Assembly: GCA_964463505.1 (NCBI GenBank)
Contig: CAYXDC010000005.1
Coordinates: 29,105-93,104, forward strand
Direction: 5' to 3'
From: JAJZSS01 sp964463505
GTDB lineage: Bacteria; Chloroflexota; Anaerolineae; Anaerolineales; UBA4823
DNA length: 64,000 bases
The notes under the pieces are model-generated. The model was not told the origin of the DNA. It saw only the letters and a list, made by a program, of their open reading frames with translations, and did no database searches. The translations under genes and the position numbers were made by a program. Shown here one piece after another: positions 15,574-24,638 of this stretch (its first letter is position 1; the number at the start of each line of letters is the position of its first letter).

Positions 15574-17145
15574 TTAGCGCACAATACCATTGTTGTCAGA
15601 GCGCCCGGCGTAGGCTTCAAGTGTCTGCCCATCGCGGCTAAGAAATCCATCATATTCGTTGCCATCTCCGCTGGAAACCCAACCATCCAGGACGAAGGGA
15701 ATCTCCTGGTCGGCTGCGATCCACTCGCCATTATAGCGCCGAGCGAGATGCACATGAGTTCCACTGGACACACCGCCTTCGCAGGAGGCATGACCAATCG
15801 GGTCGCCGGCATTTAACCGGACCCCAGGCTGAACGCGATCGCGAGTTTCAATGTGCATGTAAAGGATCGTCCAACCGGTTTGTTCCAGGCCATCGGCGGG
15901 CAGGCCGGGTAAATCCAGGTCCTGCACAACAGCCCCATTTCCAGAGCGGATGATCGGCCCATTCCCTACGGCGACCACCCAGTCGTCGCTCAACACGCAG
16001 CCCAATGCATCACCAGGCGGGGCAAAATCCAGGGCTGCCCAGGCTGAGCCATCCCCCCAGCCACCGTGGGGTCCGCCGGTGAAAGCCCAGCTTTGCCCGG
16101 CTGCAAAGGGGAGCTGTAATTCGGGCTGTACGAGATCTGCCGGTATGACCGGCTCGAACGCCATATCAAACGGATAGCCAAATAATGCATTAAATGTGCC
16201 AAACAAACCATCCGGACCGACCGCCCATGTCCATTCGGTCAGGGCCAGCAGGGAAGAATAAAAATATTGCACCCCGGCAGTCCCGGCGTTGATCGTAGGA
16301 TTGATGGGAATGATGTTGCCATCGGTCAACACCCAGGTGGCGGTCCCATTGACGCGCCACAGGTAATAGCCGCGGTTGAGGTTGTTGGCAGCGTAGGCTA
16401 ATTGACGGTAAAGCCCTTTACGCCGGTTTTCGACCACCCCAATCGGGTATTCAAGGGTTTCGGCGCCTGGCTTAGCCTGGGTTACCCAGCCACTGCGCTG
16501 TTCTAAAACGGCCAGCAATAAGCGCGGGCTGACCGAATATTCGCGGGCGATGCGCTCAACAATTTGCGCCCCGCTCAGCACCTGGTTTTCTTCCACTTCT
16601 TCTCGATAAGTGGCCAGATAACCAGCCTGACTCCGGATGAAATTGGCATTATCAAAGAAGACACTCGGCGGGCCGAAAACCAGCTCGGAGTCCGGGATGA
16701 TCTTGAAAGCCGAGCCGCTGCCTGCCGGGGTGGGCGCCGGGATTTCCAGGACCTGGCCAACATTCAGCAGGTTCGGATTGGCAAGATTGTTGGCTTCCAC
16801 CAGGATTTGCAAGCCTAGCCCGTACTGGTTGGCAATAGTACCTAACGTTTCACCAGCCTGCACCTGATGTTGGCGGGCGTCGGTTCTAATCAGGGGAAGG
16901 GGATGGGGATCATCCGGTGTGGGGGTGAGGCCGGGTGTGCCAGGGGGGCTGGTGGGTACATAATTTCCAGCGAGTACCAGGCCGGGCACTGTGGGAGTGG
17001 AGGTAGGTTGGCGCAGGCCAGAAATGCTCCACAGTGAGCCCGAAGCATCCTGACCGGAACGGACGCAAGCCAGGCTAAGGCTGATAAGAACCAGAAAGAC
17101 CCCCAGAAGCGCGGTGGGTATGTAAAGCCGTGAGCGGTTTCTCAT
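15574..17145 (-). CDS. LysM/M23-like peptidase lipoprotein (paralogue 1)
   Basis: A 523-residue protein and the first of the three. It has a hydrophobic signal ending LSLAC, a Thr/Pro-rich linker (TSTPTVPG and similar) and a clear LysM domain (HQVQAGETLGTIANQYGL with NPNLLNVGQVLEIP). The central REYSVSPRLLLAVLEQ domain and the M23-like module follow (FTGGPHGGW, AALDFAPPG, YMHIETRDRV, GTHVHLARRYNGEWI). The LysM is best preserved here. It likely binds and remodels the cell wall, if the zinc site works. Paralogue 2 starts 4 nt downstream, so the three form one transcript. Confidence 0.83.
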   Translation of the reverse strand: MRNRSRLYIPTALLGVFLVLISLSLACVRSGQDASGSLWSISGLRQPTSTPTVPGLVLAGNYVPTSPPGTPGLTPTPDDPHPLPLIRTDARQHQVQAGETLGTIANQYGLGLQILVEANNLANPNLLNVGQVLEIPAPTPAGSGSAFKIIPDSELVFGPPSVFFDNANFIRSQAGYLATYREEVEENQVLSGAQIVERIAREYSVSPRLLLAVLEQRSGWVTQAKPGAETLEYPIGVVENRRKGLYRQLAYAANNLNRGYYLWRVNGTATWVLTDGNIIPINPTINAGTAGVQYFYSSLLALTEWTWAVGPDGLFGTFNALFGYPFDMAFEPVIPADLVQPELQLPFAAGQSWAFTGGPHGGWGDGSAWAALDFAPPGDALGCVLSDDWVVAVGNGPIIRSGNGAVVQDLDLPGLPADGLEQTGWTILYMHIETRDRVQPGVRLNAGDPIGHASCEGGVSSGTHVHLARRYNGEWIAADQEIPFVLDGWVSSGDGNEYDGFLSRDGQTLEAYAGRSDNNGIVR

Positions 17146-17255
17146 GAACAGGCCTGTGTAGTCACCTTAAAGAATTCTACCAATAAATGATGGCTCGGTA
17201 TAGGGTGCACCGCCATAGTTTGGGGGATTGGGTCCTGCCTGACAACCCCTGGCGG

Positions 17256-17261
17256 TATAAT
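17256..17261 (+). promoter_or_regulatory. -10 element upstream of ftcD
   Basis: TATAAT lies 92 nt before the ftcD start in a 207-nt divergent gap. No good -35 at 16-18 nt is visible. Confidence 0.35.
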
Positions 17262-17352
17262 AACGGCGCACTGTATTGGTGGATAAGCTAAGCACTAAGT
17301 CTACAGTGCAACAACAGTGCCAAGAAAATAGTCGAAGGAGATTGTACCCCGC

Positions 17353-18909
17353 ATGACCACCCCTTTGGTTGAATGCATAGCCAATTTCTCGGAAGCCCGC
17401 CGCCCTGAGGTGGTGGAGGCGATTTGCCAGGCAATCCAATCTGTTCCGCGTGTAACCTTGCTGGACCAGCACTCGGATCAGGACCATAACCGCACAGTGT
17501 TGACGTTTGTGGGTCCGCCGGATGAAATCGTTGAAACTGCATTTCGGGCGATTGCCAAAGCAGGTGAGTTGATCAATCTGGACCAGCACCGGGGAGAGCA
17601 CCCGCGCATAGGGGCTAGCGACGTGGTGCCTTTTGTGCCGATCCAGGGCGTGACGATGCAGGAGTGTGTGGCGTTAGCGCGCAAGCTGGGCGAACGGGTA
17701 GGCCGCGAGCTGGAGATCCCGGTTTATTTGTATGAGGAAGCTGCCACACGCCCGGAGCGCACCAATCTTGAAAATATCCGCCGTGGGCAGTACGAGGCCT
17801 TGAAGGAGGAGATCGCCACCCACCCCGAGCGCGAGCCAGACTTTGGCCCTCGCCGCGTCGGACCTGCGGGAGCGACTGTGATCGGCGCGCGCCAGCCGCT
17901 GATCGCTTTTAATGTGTATTTGACAACCGACGACGTCAGCATTGCGGATAAAATCGCCAAAGCAGTCCGCCACTCCTCGGGTGGGTTGAAGTTTGTCAAA
18001 GGGCTGGGGCTGCTGGTGGAAGGCCGGGCGCAGGTCTCCATGAACCTGACGAATTTCCGCCGCACGCCGCTGGCGCGGGTGGTGGAGCTGATCCGGCGCG
18101 AGGCAGAACGCTATGGGGTGACTGTTCATCACAGCGAGCTGGTGGGATTGATCCCCCAGGAGGCGCTGGTGGAAGCAGCGCGCTGGTATTTACAGCTCGA
18201 CCAGTTTGAGCCGGAACAGATATTGGAGCAACGTCTTACTGCGGCACAGGCGAAAAATGAAGCGGGTGATGCAACGTCCGGAGCGGCTGCGGATGATTTC
18301 CTGGATGCGCTTGCAGATGGTACGCCTGCTCCGGGCGGGGGCTCGGCGGCGGCATATGCGGGGGCAGCCGGCGCAGCTTTGGTGGCTATGGTGGCGCGCC
18401 TTACTATCGGAAAGAAAAAATATGCTGCGGTGGATGCTCAGATGCAGGCTGTCCTGGAACGCGCCGAGAGTTTGCGCGCTTTCCTGCAAGAGGCAGTGGT
18501 GCAGGATGCGGAGGCCTTTAAGGTTGTAATGGATGCCTTCCGCTTGCCGAAGGATACGCTTGAACAGCAGGCTGAGCGTAAGGCGGCTATTGAGAGCGCC
18601 ACGCTTGGGGCGGCTCAGGCGCCACTCAGGGTTGCTGAGAAATCTGTGGAGGTGCTGGATTTGGCCAGCCAGGTGATCGCGGTGGGCAATCTGAATGCCA
18701 TCAGCGATGGCGCCAGCGGTGCCGCCCTGGCGCGGGCGGCGCTAAATGGCTCAGGTTTGAACGTGCGCATCAATGTGAACAGCCTGGAAACCCCGCAGCT
18801 TGGGCAACCCCTGGTGGATGAGCTGGTTGTGCTGGAGCACAAGGCAGTCTCGCTGGAGAGTGAAATCCGCCAGCAGCTACAGCTACGCGGAAAACTCAGC
18901 CTGCCATGA
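17353..18909 (+). CDS. ftcD: Bifunctional glutamate formimidoyltransferase / formimidoyltetrahydrofolate cyclodeaminase
   Basis: A 518-residue fusion. Residues 1-300 are the formiminotransferase (N-terminal PLVECIANFSEARRP; HPRIGASDVVPFVP with the catalytic His). It moves the formimino group of formiminoglutamate from histidine breakdown to tetrahydrofolate. Residues about 315-515 are the cyclodeaminase (DALADGTPAPGGGSAAA; NLNAISDGASGA) that releases ammonia to form methenyl-THF. Many bacteria have these as separate genes; here they are fused as in animals. No other hut genes are in the window. It links histidine degradation to the folate pool also used by the methyltransferase locus at 23-32 kb. 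Confidence 0.96.
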   Translation: MTTPLVECIANFSEARRPEVVEAICQAIQSVPRVTLLDQHSDQDHNRTVLTFVGPPDEIVETAFRAIAKAGELINLDQHRGEHPRIGASDVVPFVPIQGVTMQECVALARKLGERVGRELEIPVYLYEEAATRPERTNLENIRRGQYEALKEEIATHPEREPDFGPRRVGPAGATVIGARQPLIAFNVYLTTDDVSIADKIAKAVRHSSGGLKFVKGLGLLVEGRAQVSMNLTNFRRTPLARVVELIRREAERYGVTVHHSELVGLIPQEALVEAARWYLQLDQFEPEQILEQRLTAAQAKNEAGDATSGAAADDFLDALADGTPAPGGGSAAAYAGAAGAALVAMVARLTIGKKKYAAVDAQMQAVLERAESLRAFLQEAVVQDAEAFKVVMDAFRLPKDTLEQQAERKAAIESATLGAAQAPLRVAEKSVEVLDLASQVIAVGNLNAISDGASGAALARAALNGSGLNVRINVNSLETPQLGQPLVDELVVLEHKAVSLESEIRQQLQLRGKLSLP

Positions 18910-20627
18910 GCCACTGGTCTGGTTGCTCAAAACGAGCTAGGCAATGGTGGCTGGCCATATTCGCGTTAGCCGTGTTGCTTTCTGCCTGCCAGTCAGGCGC
19001 TGCCCTTACGCCTACAACAGGCAACTTCAGGACTGCAACCGCAACCCAAACCGCGATTCGACCAACTGCCACGCCAACGCCGCTGCCTCCACCCACCCTG
19101 GCTCCGACACCTGTGCCTAAAGTCTGGTTGGCGTCCTACCTGCCAACCGCGATTGGAGAGCGTTTTTCCTTGCCAGCGGGATTTCAATTTGCGACCGAGC
19201 CGGGGAATGCACAGCTGCGCCTGGAGGTTAGCTCCGCAGAGCCCGCGGCCCGCTGGATCTATGCCCTGGTCGCGCCGTTCCCAACCCTACGCGACGATGT
19301 GGCGTTGAGTGATCTACAGGCTCTTTGGCGGGGGGCCCCTCCGGAGGAGCTGGCAGAAATCTCTTTCATCCTGGATGAGGATACCCAGGCAGTATTCACT
19401 GCCTTGTGGGGCAAGCCTGGAGCCGAGGTGGTTGAAGTGCTACCGGCGCAAGCTATCCTGGAACGAGCCTGGGAAAAACGCATCGCCTGGTCCATCCTGC
19501 CTTTTAATTCGCTCGAACCGCGCTGGAAAGTGCTGAGTGTGGATGGACTTTCTCCGTTATGGAAGACATTCGAGCCAGAACGCTATCCATTAACGGTCAA
19601 TTTTTCTTGGGCTGGCGAGCCGGGGCTGGTTGAATACATGCAGCAGACTGTTTGGCCCGCTGACCAACCGCTGACCAACCGCGACCCCCAAAAGCTGACT
19701 ACCGTGGTGATGACTGGCGTGACCGCGCTGGTACGAGCGACCGCCTTTACTATGCACCGCAATGGGATCACCTATCCCGGCCAGGATGTTGGCCCAATCC
19801 TGCGAGAAGCGGATTTCGCTCATATCAGCAACGAGATCCCCTTTACTGAAGATTGCCCACCAGCCAACCCCAGCCAGGAAGGGCTGGTGTTCTGCACCAA
19901 ACCCGAATACATTGGCCTGTTGGATGACATCGGCACGGATATTGTAGAGCTGACCGGCGACCATTTTGGAGATTGGGGTCCGGAGGCCATGCTCTACACC
20001 CTGGAGCTGTACAAAGAGCGCGGCTGGATCGTGTACGGCGGGGGAGCCAATCGCGAAGAAGCCCGCCAGGCGCAGTTGATCGAGCACAATGGTAATAAGC
20101 TGGCTTTTATCGGCTGTAATGCCAAGGGCGGCGGGTATGCCACAGCCAATGAAACTCGACCTGGTGCGGTGGCTTGCGATTATGAATGGATGCATGCCGA
20201 GATCGCCCGCCTGAAAGCGGAAGGCTACCAGGTGATCACAACTTTCCAGCATTTTGAGTACTATACTTACGAAGCGCAGCCCAATCAAATTGCCGATTCG
20301 CGGGGTATGGCCCAGGCAGGCGCAGCCATTGTTAGCGGCAGTCAGGCGCACCAGCCCCAGGAGGTCGAATTTTTCGGGGGCGGTTTTATTCATTACGGGT
20401 TGGGTAACCTGTTTTTTGACCAGTATCACATGGGGCTGCCTACTGGGCAGGGCTTCCTGGACCGGCATGTATTTTATGACGGGCGTTATCTCAGCACGGA
20501 GTTGATCGGAATACGATTTGTGGATTTTGCCCGCCCGCGGCTGATGACCGCCGAAGAGCGGATCGAATTGCTGGAAGCAGTCTTTGCAGCCAGTGGGTGG
20601 TTGCCGCTGGTAGTAGCAGAACAGTGA
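18906..20627 (+). CDS. CapA-family lipoprotein (paralogue A)
   Basis: A 573-residue protein with a hydrophobic signal and lipobox LLSAC. A Thr/Pro linker (TATATQTAIRPTATPTP) and a divergent domain of about 190 residues come first. A CapA/PGA_cap-like module then fills the C-terminal half: SNEIPF, VELTGDHFGDWG, FQHFEYYTYEAQPNQ, SGSQAHQPQ and HYGLGNLFFDQ. The motifs parallel the metallophosphoesterase-like CapA family of poly-gamma-glutamate capsule systems. No CapB or CapC is nearby, so capsule synthesis is not supported. ATG overlaps the ftcD stop (ATGA). It is the first of a tandem pair. Confidence 0.85.
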   Translation: MSHWSGCSKRARQWWLAIFALAVLLSACQSGAALTPTTGNFRTATATQTAIRPTATPTPLPPPTLAPTPVPKVWLASYLPTAIGERFSLPAGFQFATEPGNAQLRLEVSSAEPAARWIYALVAPFPTLRDDVALSDLQALWRGAPPEELAEISFILDEDTQAVFTALWGKPGAEVVEVLPAQAILERAWEKRIAWSILPFNSLEPRWKVLSVDGLSPLWKTFEPERYPLTVNFSWAGEPGLVEYMQQTVWPADQPLTNRDPQKLTTVVMTGVTALVRATAFTMHRNGITYPGQDVGPILREADFAHISNEIPFTEDCPPANPSQEGLVFCTKPEYIGLLDDIGTDIVELTGDHFGDWGPEAMLYTLELYKERGWIVYGGGANREEARQAQLIEHNGNKLAFIGCNAKGGGYATANETRPGAVACDYEWMHAEIARLKAEGYQVITTFQHFEYYTYEAQPNQIADSRGMAQAGAAIVSGSQAHQPQEVEFFGGGFIHYGLGNLFFDQYHMGLPTGQGFLDRHVFYDGRYLSTELIGIRFVDFARPRLMTAEERIELLEAVFAASGWLPLVVAEQ

Positions 20628-20635
20628 AGGTGGGT

Positions 20636-22390
20636 ATGCGACTCAATAGATTTCTGATCGGGGCAATACTGCTGTGCACGGGTTGCGCGCCGATTCTACA
20701 ACAACTGACGCTCCCAGGGCAGCAAGCGCAACCAATCACTGGACAGGCGCCCACCCTGACGCCTTTTCGCCCATTGGCGGCGGAAACTGCTATCTCGGTC
20801 CTACCTGCAACTGAACTCCCGGCTGCACCTTCAGAACCCACAGCGACTCAGCTAGCTGCGACAGTGGATCCGGCTGCGCCTCTGCCGGTATGGGTTGACC
20901 CGCTCTTACCCGAAATTTTCAGGGCAAACCTCACTTTGCCGCCTGAGCTGGCAGTTCTCCCGGCAGAAGCTGGGCGAGAGGCGGGGATTTTAGGCCTGGA
21001 GCCAGGCAATGATCGACTTGTCAGCCGCTGGATTTATGCCCTGGTGGCTCCGTTTCCGACCCAGGTCGAGGGTGTATCGTCCGAGACTCTGCGCAATGTC
21101 TGGACTGGCGCCGGGCAGAGCCCGTGGGGCAATCTAGCTTTATTGGTGGATCCCAGCACGCACAACATGTTCAGCGCGGCCTGGGGGCCACCCGCCGAGC
21201 AGGCAATACGCATCCTGGCAAGTGCAGAGCTGCTGGGAGAAGCCTGGAAGGAGCGCCCGAGCTGGGCAATCGTCCCCTTTGAGGCCCTGGAGCCGCGCTG
21301 GAAAGTATTGAAAGTTGACGGGCAATCCCCCTTAAGGCCGGATTTTGATTTGAACGCTTATCCGTTGGCACTGCCTGTATCCTTACACGGGGAGGCATCG
21401 CTGGCTGATGCGATCTACGCCCTGTACGGGCCACAGAGCATTACCCCTCTGGCGCTGGCAGTAAACTGGCGCGCCGACCGGCTAACCACTCTGGCCATGA
21501 CGGGCGTCACCGCCCTGGTGCGCGCTACAGCTTTTGCGATGGAGCGCCAGGGGATTAAATACCCGGCGCGGGATATTGGCCCGTTGCTGAGCAGCGCCAG
21601 CCTGACCCATATCAGCAATGAAATACCGTTTGCGCGTAACTGTCCCTTTCCGGATCCGGTTCAATCCGGGCTGCGCTTCTGCAGCGACCCGCGTTACATT
21701 GCCTTGCTGGAAGAGGTAGGGACGGATATTGTGGAATTAACTGGCGACCATTTTCAGGATTGGGGCGCGGAGGCCATGTTGCTCACCCTGGACCTGTATC
21801 GCGAGCGCGGCTGGGCGTATTATGGCGGCGGGGAAAACCTGGAAGATGCGCGCAAGCCTTATCTGGTGGAGCACAATGGCAATCGCCTGGCATTCATCGG
21901 CTGCAACGGCAAGGGGGGCAGCTATGCCCAGGCTGGACCGGATCGTCCCGGGGCGGTCACCTGTGATTTTGGCTATCTGACCGCAGAGATTGAGCGCCTG
22001 CGCGCCGAAGGCTATTTACCGGTAGCCACCTTCCAGCATTTTGAATACTATACCTACAAGGCTCAACCCGACCAGATCAAGGATTTCCGCGCCCTGGCGG
22101 AAGCGGGGGCGGTGATCGTGAGCGGCAGCCAGGCTCACCAGCCCCAGGCAATGGCTTTTGAAGCGGGTGCATTTATTCATTACGGTTTGGGTAACCTGTT
22201 CTTTGACCAGTATGATATCAGCCTGGCGACGCGCCAGGGATTCATCGATTGGCATGTGTTTTATGATGGGCGCTATATCAGCACCGAGCTGGTACCCATC
22301 CTGTTTGTGGATTATGCCCGTCCGCGCTTTATGAATGAAGATGAAAAACAGCAGCTCTATAACGCCGTATTTTCTGCCAGCGGCTGGTAA
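20636..22390 (+). CDS. CapA-family lipoprotein (paralogue B)
   Basis: A 584-residue tandem paralogue of the preceding gene, starting 8 nt after it. Signal and lipobox LLCTGC, a Pro/Thr linker, the shared middle domain (RWIYALVAPFPT; LEPRWKVL) and the CapA-like module (SNEIPFARNC, VELTGDHFQDWG, FQHFEYYTYKAQPDQ, SGSQAHQPQ, HYGLGNLFFDQ) are all present. ATG at 20636 follows GAAGGTGGG; the longer frame from 20597 overlaps paralogue A. Linkers have diverged strongly while the catalytic-type blocks are nearly identical, consistent with selection on the module. Confidence 0.85.
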   Translation: MRLNRFLIGAILLCTGCAPILQQLTLPGQQAQPITGQAPTLTPFRPLAAETAISVLPATELPAAPSEPTATQLAATVDPAAPLPVWVDPLLPEIFRANLTLPPELAVLPAEAGREAGILGLEPGNDRLVSRWIYALVAPFPTQVEGVSSETLRNVWTGAGQSPWGNLALLVDPSTHNMFSAAWGPPAEQAIRILASAELLGEAWKERPSWAIVPFEALEPRWKVLKVDGQSPLRPDFDLNAYPLALPVSLHGEASLADAIYALYGPQSITPLALAVNWRADRLTTLAMTGVTALVRATAFAMERQGIKYPARDIGPLLSSASLTHISNEIPFARNCPFPDPVQSGLRFCSDPRYIALLEEVGTDIVELTGDHFQDWGAEAMLLTLDLYRERGWAYYGGGENLEDARKPYLVEHNGNRLAFIGCNGKGGSYAQAGPDRPGAVTCDFGYLTAEIERLRAEGYLPVATFQHFEYYTYKAQPDQIKDFRALAEAGAVIVSGSQAHQPQAMAFEAGAFIHYGLGNLFFDQYDISLATRQGFIDWHVFYDGRYISTELVPILFVDYARPRFMNEDEKQQLYNAVFSASGW

Positions 22391-22432
22391 AATTCTGCGA
22401 ACGCAGCGATCTTATTTCTACGAGGAGTGATA

Positions 22433-22987
22433 ATGGGACTGAAGCCAGATCATTGGATACGCAAGATGGCACGCGAGCACAACATGATCGAGCCTTTTGC
22501 CGATAGCCAGGTGCGCAATGGGGTAATTTCGTATGGGGTATCTTCCTATGGCTATGATATCCGCGTGGCGGATGAGTTTAAAATCTTTACCAATGTTTAT
22601 TCCGCGGTGGTGGATCCGAAGAACTTTAACCCCCAGTCGATGGTCGATTATAAGGGTGATATTTGTGTGATTCCACCCAATTCCTTTGCCCTGGCGCGCA
22701 CGATTGAATATATGCGCATCCCGCGCAGCGTGCTGACGATTTGTCTGGGGAAAAGCACTTATGCCCGCTGCGGGATTATCGTCAATGTGACGCCATTCGA
22801 GCCGGAGTGGGAGGGATTTGTGACCCTGGAAATCTCCAACACCACACCTTTACCGGCGCGCATTTATGCCAATGAGGGCATAGCCCAGGTGCTGTTCTTT
22901 GAGGCGGATGAACCCTGCGAGGTCTCGTACGCGGACAAGAAGGGCAAGTACCAGAAACAGCAGACGATTGTCCTGCCCAAGCTCTAA
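22433..22987 (+). CDS. dcd: dCTP deaminase
   Basis: A 184-residue dCTP deaminase, a trimeric enzyme that converts dCTP to dUTP for thymidylate synthesis. Typical segments are ISYGVSSYGYDIRVADEF, PPNSFALARTIEYMRIPR, LGKSTYARCGI and TPFEPEWEGFVTLEISNTT, with the catalytic Glu in the last. ATG at 22433 follows GAGGAG by 5 nt. It may share a transcript with the lipoproteins upstream (42-nt gap). Confidence 0.96.
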   Translation: MGLKPDHWIRKMAREHNMIEPFADSQVRNGVISYGVSSYGYDIRVADEFKIFTNVYSAVVDPKNFNPQSMVDYKGDICVIPPNSFALARTIEYMRIPRSVLTICLGKSTYARCGIIVNVTPFEPEWEGFVTLEISNTTPLPARIYANEGIAQVLFFEADEPCEVSYADKKGKYQKQQTIVLPKL

Positions 22988-23038
22988 ATCATTGCCGGTA
23001 CGGTTTATCAGACACCGACCGGTCTGGTTATTCTGAAC

Positions 23039-23129
23039 GCTTAGCGTCAAGAACGCTCAGCATTCTGGACGCTAAGCGATTAAGCACAATTCCCACTCAA
23101 GATTTTCTGTCTTGGGCGGGAATTGTGCT
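23039..23129. terminator. Two adjacent hairpins between convergent genes
   Basis: A perfect 10-bp inverted repeat (23039-23048 with 23068-23077) is followed by a 12-bp stem (23083-23094 with 23118-23129). They lie between the converging dcd and MttB-homologue genes and probably terminate both strands. Confidence 0.6.
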
Positions 23130-23147
23130 GCAGGGGATTTTGCCTGA

Positions 23148-24608
23148 TTAAGCAGAGGGATTTTCGCGCTGCTCAGCTTGAGCCAGAATCAGGTCAATCT
23201 GCGTCTGAACCCCTTCTGGTAGCGGGGCCGGAGTATGGTTCAGCAGGATGCGCTGTAGCTTTTCCTGGACGCGAGTTTCCATGGTTTTGCTGCCATCCTT
23301 GACCCAGTTGGGGTAGAACTTGCGATCCAACAGGGTCGGGATCCAGATCTCGCTGCGGCACAGGCTGGCGGACTGGGGTTCCATCAGAAAGGTGCCACCC
23401 GGGCCCACTTTTTCGATCAGGTCGAGCATGATCGTGCCGGCATTGACTGGAATGCCACGCAGGACGCGTTTGGACATGCCAATGATCTCGTCTGACATGA
23501 CCAGCAGGGGCAGCGAGCCGATATCGGCGCAGTCCAGGAAGCCGACATCGTGTACCAGGGCAGCTCCGCTGAGCGCAGATATCAGGATCTGGATCGAGAT
23601 CTCGGCGGCGGCTTGCGCATCCATGACTTTGGATTCTGAGGCGCCGGCAGTGCCCATAAAGGGCAGACCCAGATAACGGGCCACATCCGCAGCCCCGGCG
23701 GAATAGAGGCTCATTTCCGGGGATCCGTATGCAGGCCGGGCAGTGCGTAAATCCATGGCTGAGATCACACCGCCAATCACAACCGGCGCGCCAGGGCGCT
23801 TAAGCTGCAGGACTGCCACCGCGCTCAGGGCGGCTGCCAGATGGATTACAATCCCGCTGGCCCCGGTAACGGGTGCATCAGAGCCGACATTCGGCCCGCC
23901 CAGGATGATCACGGGGATACCGTGCTCGGCAGCCCAGAGCATATTGGACAGGTCTTCGTGGCTGTGCCGCAGGGGCGAGGGGTAAGTGGAGAAGAAGCCA
24001 AACAAAGGCCGGGCCTGCAGGGCAGCTTCGCTCCCCGCCACGGCTGCAGCGATCTGGTAGATATCCGCGACCACTTGCGGCTTGTTAGCCCAGGCCAGGA
24101 CTGGCTTGGTGGTGTTGGCAATGGATTCGGCAAACTCGTAAACCGGCGAGAGCACGGCGGTCACATCAGAGAACAGGCTGAGGCCCATGATATAGTCGAT
24201 ATTGGGCAGGGCGTCGCACACTTTGGCGGTCAGCCCTGCATCCCCGCGCTGCGCCAGGCGCCGCTCGCCACTATCGGGGTCCATAAAATAGGTACAGGTC
24301 GGCCCTGGCCCGAAGTTCACACGATCTGGCGCCACGCGCATCTCGTTCTGGTTGTCACGCCCCCAGATGGTGAAGGTGCGCGGGGCGGTGACCAGTGCTT
24401 GCTGGATGATATGCGCGGGGATAAAAACCCTGTGGCCTTCCAAGCGCGCCCCGGCTTTAATGAGCAGCTCCTGAGCTTCAGGGTTAGGAATTTCAATGCC
24501 GATGCGATTCAGGCATTCCAGGGTCGCCAGGTAGAGCTCCTGGCACTGGCTGTCCGTCAGCACCCGGAATTGGGGAGTCTGGCGGTCGGAGTAGTTGGTG
24601 ATGATCAT
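23148..24608 (-). CDS. MttB-family (non-pyrrolysine) methyltransferase 1
   Basis: A 486-residue trimethylamine-methyltransferase superfamily protein (COG5598). The frame is intact and has no internal amber codon, so it belongs to the non-Pyl branch. That branch contains the glycine betaine methyltransferase MtgB and enzymes for other quaternary amines. Such enzymes move a methyl group from the amine to the Co(I) corrinoid protein. Visible blocks include FGPGPTCTYFMDPDSGERR near residue 95, IANTTKPVLAW and GTAGASESKVMDAQAA. AGGAGG precedes ATG at 24608. It is the last gene of a four-gene minus-strand group. The substrate cannot be read. Confidence 0.9.
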   Translation of the reverse strand: MIITNYSDRQTPQFRVLTDSQCQELYLATLECLNRIGIEIPNPEAQELLIKAGARLEGHRVFIPAHIIQQALVTAPRTFTIWGRDNQNEMRVAPDRVNFGPGPTCTYFMDPDSGERRLAQRGDAGLTAKVCDALPNIDYIMGLSLFSDVTAVLSPVYEFAESIANTTKPVLAWANKPQVVADIYQIAAAVAGSEAALQARPLFGFFSTYPSPLRHSHEDLSNMLWAAEHGIPVIILGGPNVGSDAPVTGASGIVIHLAAALSAVAVLQLKRPGAPVVIGGVISAMDLRTARPAYGSPEMSLYSAGAADVARYLGLPFMGTAGASESKVMDAQAAAEISIQILISALSGAALVHDVGFLDCADIGSLPLLVMSDEIIGMSKRVLRGIPVNAGTIMLDLIEKVGPGGTFLMEPQSASLCRSEIWIPTLLDRKFYPNWVKDGSKTMETRVQEKLQRILLNHTPAPLPEGVQTQIDLILAQAEQRENPSA

Positions 24609-24638
24609 AGCCTGCCCTCCTGGGTGATGGGGGAAATT

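Noticed and set aside
15570..15812. Longer N terminus for lipoprotein paralogue 2
   Set aside because: It overlaps paralogue 1 by over 200 nt and would bury the lipobox signal peptide inside the protein.
19590..20468. 292-residue open frame on the minus strand
   Set aside because: It is antisense to the CapA-like gene, shows no family features, and matches the pattern of antisense open frames produced by codon bias.
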